Counted from the first letter of the stretch, positions 32,145 to 43,813 are shown. The stretch is 64,000 nt of DNA from Diadema setosum (GCA_033980235.1 CM067065.1:1802347-1866346), one strand, 5' to 3'. Numbers and translations are program-made. The notes: generated by a model not told the origin, from the sequence alone.

Positions 32145-33145
32145 CATAATTCAATTCTAATCCTTGGCCCAATGTTTAGGTTGAGGCCACTGGATTAATT
32201 GTGTATCGGATTGATATTCGGGAGGGTTTTATGTCGGGCATGAGTTTTTTTCCGAGATGGGCTATCATTATAACATATAATTATGAAGTAGTTGAGATGT
32301 GTGTAGGGTTTGCATTTAGTCGAGTTCATTGCTCTATGTGATGGAAGTGTTCTGCCGTCGGATGGGCTCTGGTTGGAGGTTTGGAAAGGGTTTTGTTTTT
32401 CTTTTGTCCGTTTAGTCTGAATAAACTTTGTTATTTTGAGGTATGTGAGGGAAACCAGTGTCTTTTAAGACTTTTCGGGACAGATTGTCGTCACTTGCAA
32501 TCACTTTTTTTTTTTCATTTGTAATTTATTCGGCTAAGGAAGAACCAAAGTGGGGATGTCAAAATTCATTGCTTTGACATAATTCAATTTTAATTTTTGA
32601 CCCAATGTTTATAATAGGTTGAGGCCACTGGATTAATTGTGTATCGGATTGATATTCGGGAGGATTTGATGTCGGGCATGAGTTTTTCTGAGATGGGCTA
32701 TCATTATAACATATAATTATGAAGTATAGTTGAGATGTGTGTAGGGTTTGTATTTAGTCGAGTTCATTGTTCTATGTGATGGGAGTGTTATGCCGTCGGG
32801 TGGGCTCTGGCTTGAGGTTTGGAAAGGGCTTTTCTTTTGTCCATCTAGTCTGAATACATTTTGTTATTTTGAGTTATGTGAGGGAAACCAGTGTCTTTTA
32901 AGACTTATCGGGACAGATTGCCGTCACTTGCAATCACTTCTTCATTTGTAACTTATTCGGCTAAGGAAGAATTAAAATGGGAATGTCAAAATTCATTGTT
33001 TTGACATAATTTTATATTAATCCGTGGCCCTATGTTTAGGTTGAGGCCACTGGATTAATTGTGTATCGGATTGATATTCGGGAGGGTTTGTTGTCGGGCA
33101 TGAGTTTTTGTGAGACGGGTTATCATTATAACATATATATATATT
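32022..33145 (+). repeat. About 430-bp tandem repeat at the retrotransposon 3' end
   Basis: Landmark CCAGTGTCTTT(C/T)AAGAC recurs with GTGTC at 32031, 32458 and 32891 (spacing 427 and 433). Each unit includes the last about 40 codons of the ORF (decayed in units 2 and 3) and the start of the 3' UTR (GATTAATTGTGTATCGGATT). The third unit is partial. Confidence 0.9.
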
Positions 33146-33790
33146 TTTAATGTATATGAATATAAATTAAAGGTTTATAATAATGGTGCGTCCCCATCCG
33201 GGTCTGGGCTTTTCCAGGGTTTTTCCGGTTCCCCGGGGCTGAGTCGTCTCATGTGATATTAATAATTTATGTAATTTATTGTTATTGTTATGTTAATGTG
33301 CGCGGAATGAATGACCGTGTCTCATTGTGAATAATTTATGTATGCGGAATCGCCCCACTCTATTATATTGGACTCACTGGAATACAAAATAATGCAAATG
33401 TTTGTTAAATTTCAATAGGTATGTTAAACGCCGTCAAGAGAAAAGTGTATCATGTATGTACTACACTTGTCCGAGTTTTCTTCTTCTTCGTCCTCTTCTT
33501 CATGCTATTTTACTTTTCTCCTTTTTTCTTTCTATGTCTCCATTTTCTCTACTCCTAATCTTTCTGGTCTCATTTCTTATCCTTTCGCCTGCTTATACAA
33601 TATTTTTCACACTTTGAATATGTGTAGGATTCTGTCAAAGTTATGTGTATTTATGTTCGTAAATCTTCTGTAACATTGTGTGATATTTATGTATATGCCC
33701 TGCTTATTCTGTTCATCCAGTTATGTCCTGGGCTTTTATGTTTTGTATTTATGTATTCCTTTGTTCGATTTGTATATCAATAAAGTGATG
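33146..33790. other. Retrotransposon 3' UTR tail
   Basis: Non-coding, T-rich, ending TATCAATAAAGTGATG, which includes an AATAAA just before the junction with the split MITE. Confidence 0.6.
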
Positions 33791-33840
33791 AAATATATTT
33801 GGCATATATGGACTTATCGGTTTTTGCGAACAAACATTTC

Positions 33841-34419
33841 AAATGTGTTTGTCTTTCTTTCTTTTGCATCCTTTTTTTTTTCTCCCAGTAAACATGTCAT
33901 TATGGATATTTAGGTGTTTATAATATGGCAGCATTCCTTACATGTTCATATAAGTATAGATGTCATTACGGAGAGTCATGGAATAAGTCTGTTTGAAAAG
34001 GAAAAAAAGAACAAATAATATCTTTGCAACTGATTGACAAATTGCCCTGCATCGACGTAAATAAGCACTGAATTGATCAGTGTTTTGAGTAGCCATGATG
34101 GGCGTACATACTCGAGCGGGATTCGAACCCACCGACGGAAGAATTTCATGAATTTGAAAAATAATATCTTAACATTGGTAAGCAATAATCAAGAAACCAC
34201 ACTTAAAACTACAGTGTATATGCTTACTGGTCCCTACGCCTTTGCTACTTACTACCATGCTGGGTCATCCAACTGACCCATGTCCCAAAACGTAGAAATT
34301 TTAAAAAAAGGAATGTAAGGTGTAAAAAATGCTAAAATGCAAAATTACAAAAAAAAAGAGAGTGAGAGAGAAAAGAAAACAACTTAACATCAAGATCTTT
34401 CTAGTATACTCTTACCATA
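33841..34419. other. No gene seen; fragment of a tRNA-like B box
   Basis: On the minus strand GGTTCGAATCCC occurs at about 34118-34129 (a perfect B box), but no A box is found at the right distance. Confidence 0.45.
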
Positions 34420-34950
34420 CACTGCAAAAAGTCCGGCGTTAAATATGAAACACCGAGCTGGTGTTAAATTTCCGGTGCTCATTCATGGCGTTAGATTAAC
34501 ACCTCTGGGTGTCATTTCAAAATATAAAATTGTTGTTGTTGTTTTTTTAATACTAGTAGTTTCTTAGGGACTGAATTTCTTGTTAATTCTGAACAAGACG
34601 ATGAAGAATTTCCCATAAAGTACTTGATTTTTGAAAAAAAAAAAACAAGTGTAAACACATTTACACCACAGTAACACCAGTTGGTGTGGTCTCCTATTGA
34701 AGCTAGACGGGTGTTATGCCATTGAAATTAACACCACCAATATCAAATCAACACCATAAATCTAGCGCAGTGTCAAAAATATCACCAGCCACAGTGTCAA
34801 ATTAACACCACGAAGTGCCAGGTGAACACTTTTTAACACCGTCACAGTTGTACATTTTCTACACCTGTGGGTGTGGTCCTTTATTGAAGCTTGATCGGTG
34901 TTAGATTTAACACCCATGGTGTTAAATCTAACACCGATGTTTTTACAGTG
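34420..34950. mobile_element. 531-bp CACTG-ended MITE, copy 2
   Basis: Same ends, same length and same internal ACACC/GGTGT pattern as 28963-29493, flanked by TA. Differs by scattered substitutions and small indels. Confidence 0.8.
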
Positions 34951-35338
34951 TAATATTACCCTGTATTATCTCTTTCTCTCTTTTTTTTTCTAATAAAGTT
35001 TTGTTTTAATTTCTCTATTCATTCTCTTCTCTTTTTTTTTTGGGGGGGGGGGGGGGGCGGGTTACGACCCCTTCAACCCACAAGGAACAGTGCGGGGATC
35101 GACTCATGTATGGATAAGCTGTCACTTTTTAGTTGTCCTTTTACTAGTTAAGGCAGCTTATAGATTGCACTAAAAATGAAGACCCTTATGCCACTACTTA
35201 GGAGTTTATCTTCCTTTGATTCTTTCAAGGCACAGAAAACCTACCTGTTAGGCATTGATGATTGTTTATTTCATGTAAAGTGTGTAGACAATATTATTGA
35301 TGACACTTATGAGCTTTAACATGAATTATTACTTCGCA

Positions 35339-35570
35339 GGGGCGACAAGACCTCGTATCTACAAATGTCAAATGTTCAGGAGAACCAAAAAACATGGCAG
35401 CCAAAGCACTATAGCGAATGGGATAGCCTTTCCTTTGACATGCCGTGGTGGCTTCATTTTTGGAGTAAGACAGTTAGGATTTGGACAGAACCTCACTTAA
35501 CCCATTATTAGACTATTAATCCAAAAAAGTCATTTTCACCAAAATTGCAGATACAAGGTCTTGTCACCCC
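35339..35570. mobile_element. GGGGCGACAAGACCT MITE
   Basis: Left end GGGGCGACAAGACCTCGTAT, right end ATACAAGGTCTTGTCACCCC, inverted, 232 bp apart. Preceded by a G-homopolymer region at about 35040-35059. Confidence 0.75.
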
Positions 35571-35637
35571 AGCACAACCCCTTCATTATGTTCTTTTTTC
35601 CATTTACACATTCACTTATTCACATAAATTCATAATA

Positions 35638-36000
35638 TGTGACCGTACATCACAAAACGAACAGAGTCACACCCCTTGATGTTATGTGAGGACTAAAAAA
35701 ATGTGAAATGGGTGAACCTAGGCGATATTGGGTTTTTAATACATTCTTAAAGAGCTACCTTTCTTCTACATTACTCTTAAAGGGGGAGTCTTTTAACTCG
35801 GACATTGGGGCTGTATAGAAGGTATTTGAGCTCACTAACACGATTCTGGCGTTGTTATCCACCAAAAATTGCTCAGTAACAAGAAATCGCTCAAAATGTT
35901 CACTGATTTGGGAACGCCCCCCAAAATTGGCAGCTGATTGGCTTATGCGATTTGACGTATGAGGGGGGAGACCCCGCGAAGCCACCGAGTTCGTCTCATG
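35638..36000. repeat. Family B fragment followed by another repeat
   Basis: 35638-35745 starts GTGACCGTACATCACAAAAC, like the end of family B. From about 35775, CTTAAAGGGGGAGTCTTTTA resembles, inverted, the end of the sequence at about 44355-44392 (AAAAGACTGCCCCTTTAAG), and both regions contain GCGTTCCC or its complement. Confidence 0.5.
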
Positions 36001-36450
36001 CGTTGGCAATGTAAAATGAGTGAAACTTTATCTATTTTTAAATCAAGATTTAACCAGTTCTGACAATCTTTGCGTCCCAAAAGTGATTTGAATATGTTGT
36101 TTAGACATTTTAGTAGAGGCCCAGTGACACCACTGACTTTTTTTTTAACACTTTACCCATGATAATTGCCTTTTTGGATCCGGTTTACGTTTGGAAAAAA
36201 CTAGATATTTTCTGCGAGAGAAAAGACAAGTAGACGTACATACAGCCGCTTTACTGCTGACCGTACATTGTGACTCTGTGTGTGTGCATGGATGATAACA
36301 ACAAATTTCAACTGGAGACTGGATGGCACTCTAATATTTACGATAACAGCAAGCATATCTTGCTAGCTCCGCGGAGATCGCGTTGCATTAGCTTATACAC
36401 GGTAAACAAGCTGGTAGCAGTACGTGGTCAACAAGACAGTGTTCTCAATA

Positions 36451-37836
36451 TGGATTCAGACCTGGATTCGCCTTTCTGGCTGCTACCCCCACCGAGATGA
36501 TGAAGGCGAAGGTAAAGCAGCCCCTCGTCAGCTCCAGCTCCAGCCCCACGCAACCCTAAATCTAATCTGTATTGAGTTCATCCCGCCCGTAGCCGTACCG
36601 TTCTGGAGTATATGAACCCGACTCTTCACCTCCCGCCCCCGGGGCAGTGGCCCGTGAGGATGCTGCTCGAGGAACAGGGTGATGGCAACGAGCCCGCGAC
36701 GAGGTTGGGACTTGGAAGATAATAATTGGTAACTATCATTAGTATCAAGTACGCTGAGAGTCTAGATAGTTCACTCTAACGTTAGGCCTAACGTTAATTT
36801 TTACAGAATGCAGGTCGATTGGGGTCGGAAAAATCAAAACAGAATCTTGTTTACAATACAACATTAACGTGAAACTGGAGTTGAAGAGGGACATCGGTAA
36901 ACGACGGTATGAATTGAAAGGCTATGCACTGAGCTGGCGAGGCAGATGTCATACTTGAGCTCTCATATCTCTTGATCCCATTCATAATGTCACAAGGACA
37001 AACTGATTTTTCAGATCCCGATTTTTTTTCCCGCATTTAACAGTATTTTACTTGAGTCCTGGTATAAACTTTGATGTAATTCATAGTACTGTACCTGTAT
37101 ACGCATGTACCCGGTATATAAGGAGGTCATTTCTCTGGCCCCAAGGACCTTCCTATCATGAGGTAATCGACTGGTAAATTCCAACCAAGTTTGTTTCCAC
37201 TAGGCCCTCCTACTACAGTTTCACATGTAAATTGCCGAGCACAAGACAAGTTATGAAAGGATAAGTGAAAAACTGCTGTTTGCAATAAGGTACAAGTGTT
37301 TGCCGGCCATACCATAACTGCAATTTCAATTACTGTATGTGGCTGGGCTAAGCAGTGGTTTGAAGAGTCTGGTATCAGTGGTAACCTCTCTGGCAGTAGG
37401 GGTTCCTACAGGCCTAGTCATGAACGATATTTTGTTCACACTTGCCTAGAACTCAAACAATGATTTCACTAATGACTAATAAGCCTATAGTCTAAACCTC
37501 ATTGTGTGACAGTGCAGTACATACTTCAAAACACCAACTAATAAACACAAAGAAGGAAATAGGAATGTGTTGTTCGTTATGTTTCTTCTTTTTTTTTTTC
37601 ATGTTTTCTTTGTTTTCAGGTGCCTCTGTCGCAGCTGTGTTCCCACATGACCACTGCCAGGGAATCCGTTTGCTGCAAAGAGACAGAGCACATAATGGAC
37701 AAGATTGAGAATTACGGTACAACGGAAGACATTTCGATGCTCCAATGCGCTGTATTATAGCACATACAGGTTTCTCAACTGTGGGCCTCGATGAATGGGT
37801 GAAAGAAACTGGAAGCTACCAGGACACCCAACAGTA
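36451..37836 (+). pseudogene. P2X7-intracellular-domain-like gene, frameshifted
   Basis: Two segments resemble the family of invertebrate proteins sharing the zinc-binding C-terminal domain of P2X7. Segment 1 (about 36451-36722) starts MDSDLDSPFW and is broken by stops; later it reads YRSGVYEPDSSPP in another frame. Segment 2 (37620-37836) has a good acceptor (tttgttttcag). It carries CLCRSC, then TARESVCCKETEHIMDKIEN in a second frame, then CIIAHTGFSTVGLDEWVKET in a third. The family pattern CxCxxC, (M)PT..E..CC.E, CI..H.GF...CL..WV is recognisable, so the sequence is homologous but carries at least two frameshifts. The last Cys of the pattern is Gly here. The domain binds zinc in P2X7. Nothing channel-like is nearby. 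Confidence 0.5.
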
Positions 37837-37984
37837 GGCCTATGGAGAAGGTGCTTGAACAAATGCTGCAGATAACAAGTGAGTTTGTTAGGCACATTTA
37901 ATTCCCTATTTTATTTTCCAAATGTTGCAATAAATATTAGGCTTTTTTCATATCCCTGATGATTTCCTAATGAATTTTATGGTG

Positions 37985-38400
37985 TCATTGTACGATTCTA
38001 CATATGAAAGATCCATTCACATTGTGTAATTTTATTCCTGTTCTCACGATTTCTAGAGTAACACTTATGTAATATATTATCAAATTTTAGTCCCTTTGCA
38101 TTCCATTGCATTCCATTTCATTTCATTTTTGTTTCAATTTCAGGCAGTCAATACATGTTTTTATACATGTATTTTATCCTGCCATTATACAGTCGTCCCC
38201 AAAATAATGACTACCATACCCCATGGGTCCCATTTACATTGTCTAAATTAAATCCTATTCTCAAGATAAATTCCTAGATGAACACATGATGTCATATAAT
38301 AGGATTATCAAATTTTACTCCTTTTGCATTTCATTTTGTTTCACTTTTGTTTCAATATCAGGCGATCAAGACATGTTGCATACCGGTAACTGGTGAGATG
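37985..38400. repeat. Diverged tandem duplication of about 200 bp
   Basis: Both halves contain TCAAATTTTA(G/C)TCC, a CATTTCATTT-rich stretch, GTTTCAAT(T/A)TCAGGC and CAA(T/G)ACATGTT. Each ends with an acceptor-like tttcaat-tcag. No coding assigned. Confidence 0.5.
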
Positions 38401-38826
38401 ATGCTGGACATTTCTGGGCCAAAATGTGAGAGTCCTACTGCCATCTTCTGCTGTTAGAAAAATCTGATAAACTCATCCATCAGAAATAGTGACAGGCTTT
38501 CATTTTGCACAGGTTGTAATAAGACTGTATATGCAGCACTGATATTGGGTGTAGAATGTGACAACTTGTCACATTGCGATCTGCTTAACGGGAATGTGGT
38601 CACAGTGTAGAAATGCATCAGATAAATTTGTACATTGCGAAATGTCACATGTATACTTTGTCAGACACCTTGTCCATTACCGGTATGTTGGGTATACTGA
38701 TGATATGCAGCGTCTAACACCAACTCATCAAGGCACACAGCTGAGAAACATGCTGTTGGACTTCAGCCTCTCTGTACAAATGATCTACAGTACATTGTAT
38801 TTTATTGTAATTTATTGATGCATGTT

Positions 38827-38945
38827 CAGTGGAACCTCAATATTATAAGCAGTGATATGACAAACTGTAGTTATAACAAGATCTTGATATACAGGAGTGA
38901 TATCTCTGGTCCCATAATGTACCTCATTATAACAAGATTCGACTG
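38827..38945. mobile_element. Pogo-like fragment
   Basis: CAGTGGAACCTCAATATTAT on the left and ATTATAACAAGATTCGACTG on the right are inverted relatives, with GGTCCCATAATG inside. Degenerate. Confidence 0.45.
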
Positions 38946-39832
38946 CATGTCAAATGCACTCTTGTCTCAATTCTTACTCTTACTATGCTCCCCCTCTCTC
39001 TTTTGTAATGTAGATCTACTGCATGTTTTAGCAATTGGAAAATGACACTTTCACAACCATACAACTGAAGGTAATTTTGATTGTGTAGAATTGACATGTT
39101 GAACAGCTATGTTGTCAATCATGGTCACAAAAAACAAATAATGATCTAATACAATTAAGATGCTGTAGCCTTTCCGGCAATAGCTTCACAGCCTCTACTT
39201 AGAGAACAGGACCAAGTCTAGTTACGAACTCATTGATCTGGAATGTAGTTGGCTCATATAGTAGTATTCGGTCATGAACCAGTATTCATTTGTCAAACAT
39301 TCCTTCCAGCTGATTACACCAATTATATTTTGTAAGCAAATGGAAAAAAAAAAGTGTGTTGTGTTTTCTATATGTAGTTGGAGCGGTTGTAGTAATACAG
39401 TACATGCAGTATAAATTCATCCTTATTAACAAAAAAAGATTAGCTTCATACAGACACATGAAAATGCACAAACATACACATATACACACACCCTCAGTAC
39501 ACTCAGGCATATCAGATACAAACACACATAGGATGAATATATCATTGATATATTTGCCCTATGTTTGTCTGATGTTCCCCCTCATGGAATGGATAGAAAT
39601 ATTCCCCTCATAGATATATGTACAGGTAAGATTTGTATGGCATTGTACATATGTATGCGATTTGCATGTTGGTGGGAGTGTTCAAGTGATGCCTGTTTGA
39701 AGGTGTTTGTGGGTATGTGTGTAGTATGGCAAAGGGTGTGTGTGTGTGTGTGTTGATGTGTGTATAGATAGGAGACCAAAGAAAATTAGTAAAAGGGAGT
39801 GAGGAAAAGTAGGGGAGGGGTATTGTACTTAC
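38946..39832. other. No gene seen; TG microsatellite
   Basis: (TG)n at about 39738-39757 and CA-rich stretches at 39465-39530. Confidence 0.5.
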
Positions 39833-39964
39833 AGGAGTGAGATTGTAAAACCCTACCAGTGTGTTATCTCCATATCCTAATGTTGGAACAAAATGGGATT
39901 TATTCCACTGGATCAATGGCAGCTGGTCAGTCAAGCACGCATGAGTGACATCCACATTTGACAT
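39833..39964 (-). CDS. Possible first coding exon, unknown gene
   Basis: On the minus strand, ATG at 39964 opens 44 codons (starting MSNVDVTHACLTDQLPLIQW and ending GDNTLVGFYNLTP) that run exactly to a strong donor, ACTCCT|GTAAGT, in phase 0. The codons look protein-like, and a stop lies in frame upstream. No family recognised and no partner exon identified downstream. It could be an N-terminal exon or chance. Confidence 0.35.
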
Positions 39965-41332
39965 CAAATCAGTCCGGAAGAGTTATCTTTTCCACATACA
40001 TACTGTATATTTCATATCAATATTATGAGACATTCTCATGTAACATTGAATCAAAAGCTTTGTGATTTCTTCTTCACTATACAGAAATCTCTACAGAACT
40101 CAAATTTAGGATAGAAATAATATATGTATTGCAAGTGTACATATACAAAACAATACAGGTGAGTGATGTTATTCAATCTTTCACACATTTAAAAATGTGT
40201 ACAAATGTGTGAATGTATGTGAGCATATGTGCATGTGGGTGTTTGCTTGTGTGCACATTTTCAGAAGTACCTATCTGCATGAATAATTATGAATGTCTGA
40301 GTCTGAGTGACCTAGCAATTGTTCTTTCATAAGACCCCTGACACCATATTCATAAGAAAAAACAATGCTTAACTTTTAATGCTTGACTTCAATGATTATG
40401 TATGGAGAACTACATGTATAATAGATATCAACAGAATAATTCCCCAACTAGACTTAAGCATCGCATTATGAGTGCGGATTCTCCCTGTGGATGCATTCCA
40501 GGTCTCGGAACTTGAGTAACTGGGCCTAAGTCTGCTTAAACACAGATGAAGATTATGTAAAATGTTAATGCTTAGAACACATCTTGTTCTCCTTTTTCAT
40601 AAATCTGTGAATCATATACCAAGAGTAAATTATTGCATTTCTTCTCAAAACTACATGTATATACAATTTTTTTTCAATCCCTTTTGAGTGTGTTGTGTTC
40701 TATAATGCATGCACATCTGATTCTAAATTATCTTGTCAAAAATATCAATATTTGATCATAAGAGTGATGAGCTCTAATCTATAACAGCAAACATGCTATG
40801 ATAAAACCATAGTAAGGGACAGCATTCATGTAGAAATCTTCTAAACTTACCATTTTAATACAACACTAAATATCTCTACAGAATAGTGTTAAGAATGCAA
40901 GCTCATCTGTCCATAAATATGGTCATTTATGCTTTAAACATCAACAAAAGAATACACAGTTTTCCTTTTGTATCCACATGACTCCTGTATTGCAAATGAA
41001 TTATGATTTTGCTATTAAAAGGACAATATTCAATTGGCAAAGAAATGGTCTTTGAAACACTAGTTGGCATCATATTGTTTGTGATGAAATGCTACATACA
41101 TGTTATACAGACGGGACACAACAGTAATCAAGGTGATCTTATCTTGTCTTTAGATGATCACTCATGAATAGAGCGCATAAGAATGCTGGGTATGCATAAC
41201 AAAATTTTGAGTGTTTGTATCCAACATCTGACAGAAGAACAGATGAAAAAAATCATTCCACAAAAAATTTGTATCATATTGTACATAATATGAACTTCAA
41301 TCTCAATTGCAAGGATTCCTGAAACCATCACA
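39965..41332. other. No gene seen
   Basis: AT-rich sequence without recognisable repeat or exon. Confidence 0.5.
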
Positions 41333-41490
41333 TCATTTGTGAGGTGCAAATTGTCTCCTGTGATATTCAATAACTTCCTCCCTTGGATGACACACGATGG
41401 CACTCACAAGGGGAGGCGTTGAAGGCTGGCAGGATGCAGGAGTTTTGTCATCGTACTCCACAACAGCAGAAAGGACATCATCAACATGTG
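41333..41490 (-). CDS. Terminal coding exon, unknown gene
   Basis: Acceptor ttgaattttctacag on the minus strand, then 52 codons in phase 1 (HVDDVLSAVVEYDDKTPASC, later EEVIEYHRRQFAPHK) to TGA at 41333-41335. The codon pattern looks coding. It probably belongs with the exon-like blocks at 42-43 kb and the start exon at 43628-43813, although phases do not join directly, so at least one exon would be missing. No family recognised. Confidence 0.45.
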
Positions 41491-41807
41491 CTGTAGAAAA
41501 TTCAACAGAAAGAAACAAAGGGACACACAAAATAGATGGAATTAAGATGTTTGCATTGGTTATTAGCAACAAAGTCCTTGAGGTGTCATGAACAGAAACC
41601 ACCATTTTGATAATGACATTAAAAAAATCTTTGCAAATTCATATCAAAATTGGGGTTTGTCCTCCTCAATGCAAAGACTTGATTTGAGAATGCCAAAGTA
41701 GCCATTGGTCATGGAATGTGGAGTGTTGGTCTTCGGGAATGGAAAACTGACTGCCTCCCTTCTATGACTTCTGATTAGTGGAACAGGCATAAGACCTGCC
41801 CCTCCAC

Positions 41808-41825
41808 CCCCCCCCCCCCCCCCCT
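41808..41825. repeat. C-homopolymer
   Basis: Run of about 17 C. Similar tracts at 54716-54736 and 57959-57974. Confidence 0.9.
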
Positions 41826-41851
41826 AAAAAAAAAGAGAAAATGTATATCTT

Positions 41852-43130
41852 GACCTTTTAAAATTGATCATTTTATGTGTACTCAGTGGTCAAGAAAGCC
41901 ATGCTTCTACAAAGACAAACAAATAATAAAATGTGTAGTTGACAAATTGTGCCATTCTAATATTTTTCTCTTCATTGTAATTGGTCTTGTAACGTGAATT
42001 CATTTTCTTCCAATATTGCATAAAATATCTACACCATTCTTTACGAACCTTCACACTAGAAGACCCAGCCTTGTATTTCGGCTTCACAATCTGGTAGAGC
42101 AGATCACCTGTTGCACCTCGAGCTTGCCTCCGGTCTGGATTTGTGTTGCACACTGTAATGCAATGCTGCCAGCTGAACCCTGTAATTAGTAATAGCATAG
42201 AGAGGATTGAATTAAAAAAAAAAAGTCTATGTAGGCCTGTAAGAACATGGTTAACTAGATGCATGTAGGAACTCTTGGGAGAAACAAATACTGTTAATCA
42301 CAAATAATAACTGCCATTAGTACTTCCCCACATTCAACATTGTAACCAGGGCAAGTGAAATTGTAATGACGACAACTGAAAATAAACGACTGCAGAAAGT
42401 TCCTTGTCTGATTGGAAAGTGACTTTTTTTTTGTACATGTAAACTATGAAATCACATTACATTAGTCAACTAATATGGGAAACATTTTGGGACCTTTTAA
42501 AATTGAGCATTTTATGTGTACTCAGTGGTCAAGAAAGCCATGCTTCTACAAAGACAAACAAATAATAAAATGTGTAGTTGACAAATTGTGCCATTCTAAT
42601 ATTTTTCTCTTCATTGTAATTGGTCTTGTAACGTGAATTCATTTTCTTCCAATATTGCATAAAATATCTACGCCATTCTTTACGAACCTTCACACTAGAA
42701 GACCCAGCCTTGTATTTCGGCTTCACAATCTGGTAGAGCAGATCACCTGTTGCACCTCGAGCTTGCCTCCGGTCTGGATTTGTGTTGTACACTGTAATGC
42801 AATGCTGCCAGCTGAACCCTGTAATTAGTAATAGCATAGAGAGGATTGAATAAAAAAAAAATGTCTATGTAGGCCTGTAAGAACATGGTTAACTAGATGC
42901 ATGTAGGAACTCTTGGGAGAAACAAATACTGTTAATCACAAGTAATAACTGCCATTAGTACTTCCCCACATTCAACATTGTAACAAGGGCAAGTGAAATT
43001 GTAATGACGACAACTGAAAATAAACGACTGCAGAAAGTTCCTTGTCTGATTGGAAAGTGACTTTTTTTTTTGTACATGTAAACTATGAAATCACATTACA
43101 TTAGCCAACTAATATGGGAAACATTTTGGG
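41852..43130 (-). repeat. 639-bp tandem duplication carrying an exon-like block
   Basis: Units 41852-42490 and 42491-43130 are nearly identical, both starting GACCTTTTAAAATTGA. On the minus strand each has an acceptor (ctattactaattacag) with exon edges at 42179 and 42818. One frame gives FSWQHCITV(C/Y)NTNPDRRQ and then GATGDLLYQIVKPKYKAGSS, staying open for about 95 codons. Another gives a 72-nt phase-0 exon ending EVQQ|GTGATC. The two copies differ at only a few positions (for example Cys/Tyr and Cys/Arg codons), so the duplication is recent. Function unknown. Confidence 0.7.
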
Positions 43131-43627
43131 GCAAGAAAAAAAAAAGGATATTGAAGATTTCACTTGCCTAATGACAAATGGGCAAGTGAAGACAAACAAT
43201 AATGCCCAGTCCTAGATCAATTCAATCTAATAATTTGTTTTGGAACATACCATCCAACCATTCGGTTACTACGTACAACTCTTTAGAGCTTTATTTGGGA
43301 AGCAAGGCAGTCCCACTCGAAACGCCAGACAGAGCTTATCAACCTATCTAAACCGTGAAACTGTTAGTAAATAATATGATACTAGTAGAATATTAGCAAT
43401 AGGCCTAGGCCGAGGCCATAACCAGATGCCGTGCGAACCCCGTCCCGATTTATACAGCAACTGGGCTGTGTATAGATGTAGTTACGATACTCATATGATA
43501 GCTAGAGAGTCGTCTATACAGAACATACCCGACTCTATAGATCTAGAGATTTAGAGTCTCTGTATACATTGGTCTCGTGTTTCTATCTCGACTCTATAGA
43601 GTCGTCTAGACGCTATACAGAACATAC

Positions 43628-43813
43628 CCGCTTTCTCTCCAGCTTCAGAACTGCTGATCCGCTTTGTTTTTCAGCTCTCTGACGATGGGATTGGCTTCCA
43701 GTTCCCAGCTTGATGACAGGGATAGCTATGGGCTGTAGGATCCTCTTTTTGGGCACAAATCCTAGCCGAGTATACAGCCCCTCCTCTACTAGTTTACATG
43801 TACTTGGCTCCAC
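43628..43813 (-). CDS. First coding exon, unknown gene
   Basis: Minus-strand ATG at 43813 opens 62 codons (MEPSTCKLVEEGLYTRLGFV, then PKKRILQPIAIPVIKLG and a basic tail ending LERKR), ending exactly at a strong donor AAGCGG|GTATGTT in phase 0. The basic segment could be a nuclear localisation signal. The tandem exon blocks at 42-43 kb are the obvious downstream partners, since one of their frames is phase 0. No family recognised. Confidence 0.5.

Larger units (their letters stand above)
23614..33790 (+). mobile_element. 5'-truncated Hero/R2-type retrotransposon (interrupted)
   Basis: A non-LTR retrotransposon with one open reading frame, open from its first bases (no stop between about 23615 and the ATG at 23694), as expected for 5' truncation during target-primed integration. 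Part 1 (to 24701) ends inside the reverse transcriptase. Part 2 resumes at 30401. A 3' non-coding part with tandem repeats runs to 33790. AAATAT at both edges is a possible target duplication. Without its own insertion the element is about 4.5 kb. R2, NeSL and Hero elements share the single ORF and C-terminal restriction-like endonuclease seen here. Hero is the best guess because no N-terminal zinc fingers remain to judge by. The whole lies inside a split MITE. Confidence 0.8.
23415..33840. mobile_element. TGAAGAGTTTG MITE split by the Hero-like insertion
   Basis: The left part (23415-23613) matches the intact element at 50279-50527 through AATCGCAAATAT. The right part resumes at 33791 (AAATAT, then TTTGGCATATATGGACTTAT and TCGGTTTTTGC). 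Between them is about 10.2 kb of inserted sequence. AAATAT borders both sides of the insertion (23608-23613 and 33791-33796). Confidence 0.8.

Noticed and set aside
34110..34135. Perfect B-box sequence suggesting a tRNA gene
   Set aside because: No A box or acceptor stem at the expected distance. Probably a SINE fragment.
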